Source: Marthasterias glacialis (Eukaryota; Echinodermata; Asteroidea; Forcipulatida; Asteriidae). From it: 64,000 bases of DNA. Position numbers and translations under genes: made by a program. How positions within the stretch are numbered: position 1 is the stretch's first letter; every line of letters starts with the position of its first letter. The DNA lies in contig OU452225.1 in the NCBI GenBank assembly GCA_911728455.2, positions 27,810,495-27,874,494 of the forward strand, written 5' to 3'. Shown here in pieces: positions 55,020-64,000 of the stretch. The notes below the pieces were generated by a model. It was not told the DNA's origin, did not search any database, and was given only the letters and a program-made list of their open reading frames with translations.

Positions 55020-55190
55020 ATTTGTATTTTTACTTATACACCGATGTGTGTTAAGCACTGTATACCTGTATACTCAGTACTTTCCCCTAGTCCTGTGCCT
55101 CTAGCTGCTGGGCAATCTCAGTAGTCTAGTTGGTAAAACATCTGCTCTAGAATGGTGGGAAGGGTCAAGGGTTTGAATCCAAAATATTCA
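55020..55190. mobile_element. Head-swapped tRNA-SINE: body on minus, head on plus
   Basis: The body (ACACCGATGTGTGTTAAGCA ... CAGTACTTTCCCCTAGTCCT) reads on the minus strand. It is followed directly by the tRNA-like head on the plus strand (CAATCTCAGTAGTCTAGTTG ... GGGTTTGAATCC). It is therefore a composite of two insertions or a local inversion within one SINE. Confidence 0.6.
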
Positions 55191-55439
55191 ACTTGAAAAT
55201 GTTTGTAAACACTGACTGTTAAAAGGGGTCAACAAATAAAGAAATTGAGTACTAACTGATACTTGTATATGCTATACAAGAGAATACAATCACTGCTGGG
55301 TCTGATTCCTATCACAGGCAGTATGATCAAGTTTCAAATTCATATGAAATATCACATTCAAATCCAATCGAGAATCAATAATCTTTCTGAAATTATAATA
55401 TATCTAATGAGTATTTTACACCAGTCAATATCTGTGGAA

Positions 55440-55770
55440 CTAATGTATACTATAATATTGGTGTATTGTCTTTAATTGTCATTGGTAAATGCTGTCAAAG
55501 CTTAAATCATTATTAAAATTAAAAAACAAAATACATTTAAATTAAATTAAATGTAAACTGCAAACAATCAAGGGAAACTGACTTTTTAAATTGTAAAATC
55601 AGTTTTGGGGAGAACAAAGAAAAATTGACTGGAGCGAGATTTGAACCTGCGACCATCGCCTATACGTACTGACACTCTACCAACTGAGCTACCCAGCCAT
55701 AGATTTTCATAAAAAACATATGGTTGAGAAATTATGTTTGAAGAATGGTTTCTGATTTAACAATCTGTAG
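55440..55770. repeat. Dispersed repeat, copy 1 (contains tRNA-like element)
   Basis: Phrases GTCATTGGTAAATGCTGTCA, AATGTAAACTGCAAACAATC and AAGAATGGTTTCTGATTTAA recur in order near 57655-57920. This copy also carries a tRNA-like segment at 55625-55700. The left neighbour (55190-55400, CACTGCTGGGTCTGATTCCT) is likewise related to 56260-56380. Confidence 0.6.
55625..55700 (-). mobile_element. tRNA-like SINE head
   Basis: The minus strand reads GGCTGGGTAGCTCAGTTGGT then AGAGTGTCAGTACG, and box B AGGTTCAAATCTCGC. The acceptor ends can pair (GGCTGGG with TCCAGTC, using G-T pairs) and boxes A and B are intact. The anticodon stem does not pair well and no clean anticodon loop is visible. I call it a SINE or tRNA remnant rather than a functional tRNA. 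Confidence 0.55.
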
Positions 55771-56382
55771 TTCTGTGTATTCTGGACAAGTGGCAACGTT
55801 TCAGTGGATAAGGCAGTAAATCAGTGGGTTCAAATCCAGCTTGTTGGAACAAAGTACTATCTTGAAGGAACAAGACAATAATGGGCTTTCACTTCCATTC
55901 CGAGGCGACAGTTCTGTCTAACAAACAGCATTTCCTTTTTTTAATTTTTAGAGCTGATATTAATCCTTTCATTTAAAATTCAGAGACAAGAATATCATAT
56001 TTGGGTACCCAAATAACAAAAAACATGTTTGACCTAGATACTGGTCAAAAACAGTCATACATACATGTTGTGGTGATCTACATCAATGTTAAAAATCACA
56101 GCAAAATAATTGAATTGAGAGTGTCATGTTGTGTACTCTCCCTCACCCTCAGCTTTCATAAGGTTAAAATATCCTTTGGGTAGAATCCAATATAAACATT
56201 GGCTTAGATTCGAACCAATGGCATTACATTGTAACAGTCTGGTCAGGGAATGAGCTAAAGATAAACATGTTTGTAAACACCTACTTGTGTTACATTATAA
56301 TTCAGAATACATTCACTGCTGGGTCGATTCCTCTCACCTTTCAATCTAGAGTCAATAATCTATCTCAAATTACAATTTTTAC

Positions 56383-56538
56383 TTAACTCTTTGACCCCGG
56401 AATTCTGCATGTTAATGAACAGAATTGTTTTTGTTTGTCATTTGATACTGTACAAAATCAAGGCCATAAATGGCTTTGCCGTCCATTTGAGTTGTTCACA
56501 TGCAGTTATAAATATACTTAACAGAGTGAAAGAGTTAA
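56383..56538. mobile_element. MITE with TTAACTCTTT ends, copy 1
   Basis: 156 bp bounded by TTAACTCTTT and AAAGAGTTAA. The interior phrases TCATTTGATACTGTACA and CATAAATGGCTTTGCCG are shared with the copy at 63179-63330. It is non-coding. Confidence 0.75.
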
Positions 56539-56700
56539 TGTGCCTCAATTATAATATATTTAGTTAAGGGTTTACCTATTACATTAAATAGTGATATAGA
56601 AAGAAAGACAAGAAGTTTTAAGATGGTTGTTGTAAAAAATCATCAAAGTGGCCCATAATTCACATGAAAAATAGGCAAAAAACCAAAATAGGTCAAAGGT

Positions 56701-57087
56701 TTGTGTATACGCTTTACCAGCTATTTCGCGTGTGAAATTTCTGCTGCAATGACGCGCGATGTAGACTGGTGCTTTTATTGTCAATATTGTCACTATGTCA
56801 AGACTCGAGGATCCAGTCTGCATATCTCAGCACATGTGTGTAAACATAACCAAGGTCACGGTTCCATCTCCACACACAAAACCGTATTTCCTTCGAAGGG
56901 TCCGAAACCATGGAAAGCATTCCTTCCAGATCCTAAGATTGTATTAAAAAACATAAAGACGAACAATCCAAAGTTGGTAAGCCCACAAGGAAAAAGTCTA
57001 AAAAACACGATACACCCGATCGGAGCAAAAAACCCAAGAGCACCACACCACCAACAGACAACGTCACAACGTTGCGCAAACCACTAG
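56701..57087 (+). CDS. Hypothetical 128-codon open frame, Cys/His-rich start
   Basis: An open frame with no family that I recognise. After MTRDVDWCFYCQYCHYVKTR there are several Cys and His (HISAHVCKH) that could suggest a small zinc-binding segment. The rest is basic and rich in Lys, Pro, Asn and His. No splice sites or homologous neighbour support it, and no poly(A) signal was checked nearby. It may be a chance frame or an exon fragment of an unknown gene. Confidence 0.2.
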   Translation: MCIRFTSYFACEISAAMTRDVDWCFYCQYCHYVKTRGSSLHISAHVCKHNQGHGSISTHKTVFPSKGPKPWKAFLPDPKIVLKNIKTNNPKLVSPQGKSLKNTIHPIGAKNPRAPHHQQTTSQRCANH

Positions 57088-57639
57088 TACTGACGATGGT
57101 CTTTATTATGTTTATTGACTACCTCCATGATTGAAATAAACCTAGGCCTGTCCAAAATTCAATGCCACAAACTTGTCCATCAAAATTCTGGCAAAGAATG
57201 CATCATTCACGGTGTCATCATGATCACCGGTGAGTATATCCCTCATCGTCGTTGTTGTCGAGAAGAAGTGGCCCTTCTTCTGGGTTAAGATTTCACACGA
57301 TTTTTCATAATTATGTATAATTTGTATCTATAATATGAATACATGCTCTCTTTTGTGAAATACTCATGAATAATTATTTTAAAACCACAGTTGAAATTGA
57401 TGCAGTAATTAACTTTTATACGGCTGGAAGTAAAACTTACTCCTAAGATCACGTGAAATATCCGAACCAAAAAATCAGTTCAGAAAAACCACAGGACCGT
57501 AATATTTTCAAAAATGCTCACAAACAGCCAAATGTGGTGGTTCCTTTTCAGGATATTTCATCTCTACTCCTCAAGACTGTGTCAAGACCTTTATATTCTA
57601 TTCACGAAACCGTTGTGTCCCTTTAACATTTTACACCAT

Positions 57640-57920
57640 TATTGGTGTAACATCTTTACATTCATTGGTAGCCTAAATGTTGTCAAAGCTGAAATCGTTG
57701 TTAATAATTAAGAATTTCTTGTTTATAAATTGAAATCCATGTAAACTGCAAACAATCAGTAACAAAAATTGACAACTTAGGATTTGAACATTTTCAGAAA
57801 GAAAATTTGAAGACAAAAAACATCTTGCGAAAAATGGCAACGGCATAATTTTTCATAGAAAACTAAGTGCTATAATTGCGAAATTTTGTCTTAAGAATGG
57901 TTTTAGATTGATCATTTGGT
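57640..57920. repeat. Dispersed repeat, copy 2
   Basis: Related to 55440-55770: TTCATTGGTAGCCTAAATGT, CATGTAAACTGCAAACAATC and AAGAATGGTTTTAGATTGAT. It lacks the tRNA-like segment present in copy 1. Confidence 0.6.
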
Positions 57921-57929
57921 AATTTAATT

Positions 57930-59190
57930 GTAACTTATTTGTAAAGCTCTTAAATCTATAAAAATAAAATATTCTAATGTAATAGTAAATAGCGTGCTAT
58001 GGTTGAGTGGACAGTGTATCGGTAATCTACTTTTGGAGATATGGTTGTCAAAACACAGAGAGTCAAGCTAATTAGTCAAAAGTTCATTAACCCATATCTC
58101 AAAAAATTATTGTCCGAATTACATAAAATTTTGGTTCCGTGGGTTTCTCAAGGAGTCCAACCAGCACATCAAATTTTATTTCAATCCGTGACAGTCAGGT
58201 CCAAAAGTATGTTGACTTGACACGGAATGACCCACTGATGGATCAGTACCATAAAACTGTCAGTTACTTTGACTTTAGTGACATGTGCAAAATTATCAAA
58301 AACAAGTATCATTGACACTTTAAAAAAAATAATTGATGTGCCTTGATTGTGATTTACAAAAATACTGAAACTTTTTGGCTGTTATTTATTGAAGTTTTGT
58401 GGTAATAATGTATGTTTATTAAGTAGTATCTTGTTTGAATCAGACAAATAGGGCTTTCATCATATTGATTGTCAGGGTTCCATCAATATATTATAATGTT
58501 CCTGATATTCACCTTCAATTCACAAAAATAATGTCATTACTAAAATATTGTCTTGTAAAATCTTCAAAGGGTACTCCTGTGTACATTGCAGAGGTATTCA
58601 CATGGTTCTTTAAAAACAACTCAGTTTGAAAAAAATACATACAGCAGATGACCAATGCGTCACTTTAGGTATGTAAAAAAAAAAACAGTCATTTAAAAAT
58701 AATCATTACTTTTAATGACAGGCTGAACCATTTATATGGACAAGAAAAGTTTCACTTTAACTGATATTTCTTTCATTGATATTTCGTTCTGTTAAAATAA
58801 TCACTATAAATGACAAGCATTTCTAATTTTCAAGTTCACCTCAAAGTGCCTACATGATTATTCCCCAAAAGGTTGTAACTGTAAACCAAAATAATCCATG
58901 AAGCTACTTGGTTTGTTTACCACTCAAATCTCAATTACTAAACATCATAGCTGAGTCAAATAACAAGAACTTAAATAGATAAACCTACAGTTAGGTTTCA
59001 CAGTTATGGAAAACTAAAGATTTGTTGTAGATTAATGCAAGAAGGAAACAGACTCGATTCAAAAACTTCAAGTTCTGAAAAATGTACAATTTCAGTGTAC
59101 CAAAATATGAAATTCAACGGCTCACTGCAAAATCAAAAATTTTCAGTGAAACATTATTAACATAATGTCTGGACAGCTCTACATACTACT
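57930..59190. other. Non-coding spacer
   Basis: No recognised gene. Short AT-rich frames only (for example 58435-58629). A tRNA-like start (AGCGTGCTATGGTTGAGTGG) near 57991 may be a decayed SINE head. Confidence 0.4.
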
Positions 59191-59193
59191 TGC

Positions 59194-59487
59194 TGGGGCG
59201 GATCCAGAGGGGGCATGAGGGGCGCACCCCCCCCCCCCCCCCACTACTTTTCCTTGCAGAAAAAAAATCAAGATATCCTTCCGCCCACTTGCAATGAGAA
59301 ATAAACTTTTGACATTATACTACAATGTTCACTGTAATGTCAAACAATAAGAGGTGGGTAAAAAACGCTGTTAGGGCTTCCCGCTACCCACTTGCAATTG
59401 CCACAACTTGCCTTCAATCATCATTTGCAGCTTGATTGGTAAATATCATGCCCCCCCCTTTCTTGGAAAATCCAGGTTCCGCCCCTG
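59194..59487. mobile_element. hAT-like MITE with GGGGCGGATCCAG ends
   Basis: The left end GGGGCGGATCCAG (59195-59207) is mirrored by the right end AATCCAGGTTCCGCCCCTGA. CAGGGGCGGATCCAG is a widespread hAT-type terminus. The interior is non-coding with C-tracts near 59229 and 59452. Length 294 bp. Confidence 0.65.
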
Positions 59488-59489
59488 AC

Positions 59490-62400
59490 TTGTCACCATA
59501 TTGATGAAATAATATCAGTTAATAACTCAGTTACTTTCTGTGATGCTATTATATTTAGCCCATTTTCAGGCACTGCTGTGATGAAAAAAACTGACAAATT
59601 AATTGTACATGATGCACAACAGTGCAACTAGACTCTTTTGAAAATTTTGTAGTTTGATGATTTAATGGACATGTTCACTTAAAGCCAGACAGCTGGGCAT
59701 AACAGCCAGGACTCAAATTTACACTGGACTGCGTTAGTAAAAAAAACTTTACAACTTGACAAGTCTGGTGATGTTTTTCAAATACCTAATTATATTACTC
59801 CTTGTTCTCCTCGCCCACTGCCCCGCAAAGTGATGTAAATTTAAAAAAAAACTGTTAACTAGTGACTTAACCCTATCAGGACAGGGGGGGGGCACAATGC
59901 ACCAATTTTTTTCATGAAACTTTTGAACACTTAGTCCGATCACCGCCAAATTTCTGACTTTTCCCAAAGTATATCTAGGATCATGTTGTAAAAAAATAAT
60001 TGAAACCGGGGCTTAGCTGTTGCCACTGATTTTTGGTTTCTTTGCCAGACAAGTGATAACTAGTAATGAGTCACGTGATAGTCTGTAATAGTCTGTAATG
60101 GTTTTGGAAATTCAAAATGGCGGCCATTTTGGCGCCCATCTTGGATTTTGTGTTTTCAGCATGTAACTAGGGGGTCAAATTATATAAAGTTTTTCAATAA
60201 TAAGACATTTTTAACATGCTAATTTCTTCCTTTTCAGACCCCAAAAATATATACATTTGTCAAACAAGCCTTCTTTTTTTTCCTGAGCCCTTGGCGGCAT
60301 CCATTTTGATTTTTAAGTAAAAATAAGCAATTTTTTTTTCCCCCAAAGTGGGATAAATTAATGGATTATAATGCCCTAACAGGTGACTACAGTAACTAAT
60401 GTAGGTTCGACTTATATTGATCTTGGTAAAATGTACAAGTTTGCCAAGTTTCAAAACATTCAGATCAAAAATACAGGAGTTATGGGGAAAACACAATTTT
60501 TGACAAAAAATGGGCAAAAACAGTCGAAAACTACGATTCTGAGTCTGTACTGGTTCTGTTGAGTATTAAACTATTTATGGCTGTATGAAATTGTAAATTC
60601 AGGCCGATGGCACCCTCAATTTCATGGGCGCTACCTTCGGCCTGCTTTGGATAAAACAAAGAGTTTTTCACAACATTTGTCGCTAAAACTACACCATCAA
60701 TTTGGCCATGCTTATCCCAAAACAACCTCTGTATGGATGTCCATATTCAGGAAACAAATTTTTAATAGAAATTTTATGCGAGGTAACCTTTCCATGTTTC
60801 AATCCAAGTACATAGACAGAGTAGGCAAACATGTGCAATTGTTTGAGTACACTGGGAGATACCACTTACACCAGCCCTATCACTGACAGTCACATGGCCA
60901 TCTTACATAGCATGTAATTTGTGGAGTTGGGAGATTCCATTATTGACAGGTGAGCCAAACACTAAAGTGCAGTTGTGTGGCAACCTCGTCCCAACGAATA
61001 CAAATCACTATTTCCAATGAATTATTAATGGAGATCAATGATAATGGGGAAAATGGGTAAGATCATGCAGCAAGATCTTCAGGCAGTTTAAAGTCCTGTG
61101 TGCAAAAATTTAATATGCTTGTACTTGTGGATTCGGCGCTCCTCTATCACTTTTGCTATATTTTACCACAGCGGCAGTCATCATTTAAAGGGTTTTGTGT
61201 TAATTTTGATTTAAATTTTCATAATTTTTATTACCAACTCATATTTAAACATTTTTTGATAAAATGTTTACTAAAGTTGAACTATTTTTACTAGGGCAGC
61301 TTGTAAACATAGTTTATGGAAGTATTATCGTGGAGTCCTATTCAAGGCTCAAAATCGCAACTCTTTTTTTCAAAATATTTTGGTGGATAGAATAAAGGGT
61401 GTGAACATTGGGAAAAATTACAAACAAAATTGCTAGAGATTTGCACAAAACTTACAATAAACATAAACGGTCATGGTGGGAAAAATCACTTGAATTTTTT
61501 TTGCATGAAATGCTAGCTTTAAAAAAAATAATGAGTGAAACGATTAGTTTTGATCTCATGAGACCAAAACTTGATGTTCTCAAACAGTGAAAACATTCAC
61601 TATATTCTTGTGACTCCAATGACTGATTGGGCTTAAATTATCACAGGGTGTGATTGCTTGTGTTCTGTTGGGTCACACAAAGGTGAATAATGGTCTTGAC
61701 AATTACCAATATTGTACATGTGATTTAGTGGGATAAGAACTTAAGACAATGTATCCCTAGCCTTTTGACATCAAGAGAATATCAAGAGCTCATGTGGTAT
61801 GTCTGCATTACTGCATAATAAATTAATTAAATCACTGGACAACTCAGCAACCTTTGCTTTCTACCTTACATGTAATCTCATGTTTATTGTAGAGAATTTA
61901 ATTTAGATTTGGCAATCAGCCTGTCTACCTGGGTCCTATTGATGGTTAGGATTCTCCTTGTAAATGACACCAATATCCAACTGGCTGACTCACCCTGAGT
62001 CAGTTGAGTTTTTTCTTGATGAAGGGGTCAATAAGTTAGTTTCCCCAAAATACCAGATTCACAAAATTTGATAGCTTAGATAGCTTTCCTTGTGATAATT
62101 ATCATATATTACATTTTTCGTTTGTGTAGAGGTAATTACTTTTGAATGATTTGCACAGTTGTTTTGTTTACTTTCCCAAAGTGAAACTTAGAGGTTGGAA
62201 ACATTACACAGAACAACTTAAATTAGGAAACATTGTTTATGTACAAAGTAAATGTTTGTGACATGGACAGTTGTCCTCAGAGGTTTGGTCAACTATCTGT
62301 TGTCTCAACAGAATTAAAATATATAAGAAGTGAGAAATAGTAATCAACACATACCTTTGAAATTATATACAGTAATGCCTCTATTGTTTACAGATATCTT

Positions 62401-63175
62401 CTTTACTTAAAATTGTCCATAAAATCCTTTTAAATCATGCTATCCTGTCAGTAAAAACACCTGTAAGTTTACCATGAAACAAGCATGGTCTTCATTACTG
62501 TATACATTGCACATGAAATACACTTTACCTAAAAAAAACAACTAGACCTACTCATTTTAGGGTTTTGCATGCATTGATGTTAAAACTTCCGACCTTTGTA
62601 ATGTTCTAATTCTATTTCTAGACCATCTTAATCTTGGGATTGCACTCTATTTAAGGCTGTTTGGTGCACTTCAATCGCATTGGTAAAACTCCAGTTGCAA
62701 CTTGTCAAACTTGGAGGGCAGTTTTGGGCAGAAAGAACACGCAGGGCGATTTTGGGCAGTTTGAGATCTAAAGGTAAATGATTCAAGATACATGTACTTA
62801 CATGTCTTGTTCTTGTGACTGACGGACAAAGAGAGCCTGGAGGTAGACTGAGTTGAGATCCAAACCACACCCTCATTGGTTCCTAACAGATAAATGAAGT
62901 TTGCACTAGAAGACTGTAGATCAATGGATCCATCTGATGATCAAATCCCTCTAAGAGTTCATCTACAAGAAAGTTCATTCAAGTTGTCTCTTGCTCATAA
63001 CAAACTGTTGACCAACATCCTTCTGTACAAAAATGCAAACAGTTTGAGAACAAATGATTATTATTTGCATGTTTTAGTCAGAGTAAATCTTAGTATCATG
63101 AAGATTGTCCAATTATAATCCTGTTCCTTACTGGGGATGTCTTCATTTAATAAGCTGTAATTCTGCTACATCTTT
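59490..63175. other. Long non-coding stretch
   Basis: No gene, splice-supported exon or repeat family was recognised in 3.7 kb. The open frames (59749-59967, 60260-60725, 60647-60886, 61100-61590, 62628-63118) have no recognisable domains. Local symmetric phrases exist near 60100 (ATTCAAAATGGCGGCCATTT, TTGGCGCCCATCTTGG), which is a common CpG-bearing, YY1-like word (AAAATGGCGGC) but is isolated here. Confidence 0.4.
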
Positions 63176-63178
63176 ATC

Positions 63179-63330
63179 TTAACTCTTTAACTACAGAATT
63201 TCTGCACGTATGGACGAATTTTTTTTTCTTCATTTGATACTGTACATAATCGATGCCATAAATGGCTTTGCCGACAATTTCAGTTGTGCACATGCAGCCA
63301 TAAATGGACTAAATGGAGTAAAAGAGTTAA
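63179..63330. mobile_element. MITE with TTAACTCTTT ends, copy 2
   Basis: 152 bp bounded by TTAACTCTTT and AAAGAGTTAA, with the interior shared with 56383-56538. The two copies are about 75-80 percent alike by eye, so they are not a recent duplication. Confidence 0.75.
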
Positions 63331-64000
63331 GGGGGAAAAACATTACATGCTGCACTGAATAATAATTAAAAATGCTTTTGGGACTAGCTTTGAGCTCAGT
63401 GTTTTGTGGCTTCAGGCTTCAATCTAAGTCATGAGGTAGGGAGGGGGCAATAGGGGTGATCAGAGGGGATGTTCTAACAACTAGACCACCAAACATACCC
63501 AGCAACATCAGGCCAGTATGAATCCTGTAATAATAAACCGATTGCATGACCTGCGTCACATGACTTATTGAAGGTATTAAATGTAAACAAACACAACGTC
63601 CTCCATAGGAAAGTGCAGTATGGTACATCATAATTGCTGCATGTGTTTATTCGATCGAGGCTTTTTCTTTCTCGAAATCTGCAAAAAATATTCCAGGGTT
63701 TGTACCAGAGACCTTCGAGTGGCTAAATAAAGCCAGTAAGGACAATTCCAGCAAGTCTTGGAAATTGTACAAGTAACAAATAAATGTGCATGATGTGTAC
63801 TAGTGCACAATGGAACGTTTAGGACAGACGACCTTGATCACACACTTTTCAACACAAGAATTTCAAAGTTTTGAAGCTGTATCATCAAAAGAAAACTGTG
63901 TGATTCCTTTGCCTATTTGAAATTTAGGTCAGGTATAAATGTTCACTTTTCCTATGTTCTTTACCCTTTTTGGACAGTGATTTAGGCCTACATTACAAAC
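63331..64000. other. Non-coding end of window
   Basis: No recognised gene. A possible decayed tRNA-like segment (GGTTTGTACCAGAGACCTTC near 63699; AACTAGACCACCAAACATAC near 63479) resembles SINE heads on the minus strand but is too degraded to call. Confidence 0.35.

Noticed and set aside
55625..55700. Functional tRNA gene on the minus strand
   Set aside because: Boxes A and B and the acceptor ends look good, but the anticodon stem does not pair and no clear anticodon loop is visible. It also lies inside a dispersed repeat.

Overview
The window is nuclear DNA from an animal, most likely a marine invertebrate deuterostome such as an echinoderm. That assignment is inference. It rests on spliced genes with GT-AG introns, tRNA-derived SINEs, LINEs, many short inverted-repeat elements, long minisatellites, a recognisable TBC1D19 orthologue, and a secreted-type discoidin/fibrinogen-like gene. 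No bacterial operon, CRISPR array or convincing functional tRNA or rRNA gene is present. Most open frames are chance frames or the frames of tandem repeats.

Layout. 1-12.5 kb is nearly all tandem repeat: a 91-bp array; a C-poor stretch with a 48-bp minisatellite; GC-rich hairpins and an almost perfect 119-bp palindrome; a ~300-bp higher-order repeat; then a ~120-bp satellite with an AAGCTT site in most units, broken by a duplicated ~730-bp segment that may carry a duplicated 84-bp exon. 13.0-13.6 kb is a foldback element. 14.0-18.5 kb is a G-rich 64-bp minisatellite. 19-22 kb holds SINEs.

24.3-39.4 kb is the 3' part of a TBC1D19-like gene on the minus strand. Its coding exons are at 39351-39425, 38000-38147, 27512-27627 and 24313-24443. 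Two features are odd. The 116-bp TBC exon is present twice (again at 29944-30059) inside a recent ~2.8-kb tandem duplication that also carries a 94-bp minisatellite. The preceding TBC exon (32902-33011) lies on the opposite strand with intact splice sites, which means an inversion or a misassembly. A LINE with endonuclease and partial RT sequence (34.7-36.2 kb) sits in the same interval.

40.7-50.35 kb is the most interesting structure: a ~8.95-kb CACTA/EnSpm-type DNA transposon (40959-49910). It has 11-bp terminal inverted repeats beginning CACTGAAAACA and subterminal CTTGTC repeats at both ends. It carries two minus-strand genes: a tnp2-type transposase with two N-terminal C2H2 fingers, and a six-exon companion gene. 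The element sits inside a LINE reverse transcriptase, splitting it into halves 9 kb apart. Both element genes carry frameshifts or stops, so this copy looks inactive, but its architecture is readable.

51.9-54.2 kb is a plus-strand gene whose three in-phase exons encode a complete F5/8 type C (discoidin) domain joined to only the last third of a fibrinogen C-terminal domain, followed by a poly(A) signal. From 54.7 kb to the end the DNA is mostly non-coding, with SINEs, a dispersed repeat present twice, a MITE family with TTAACTCTTT ends, and a hAT-like MITE.
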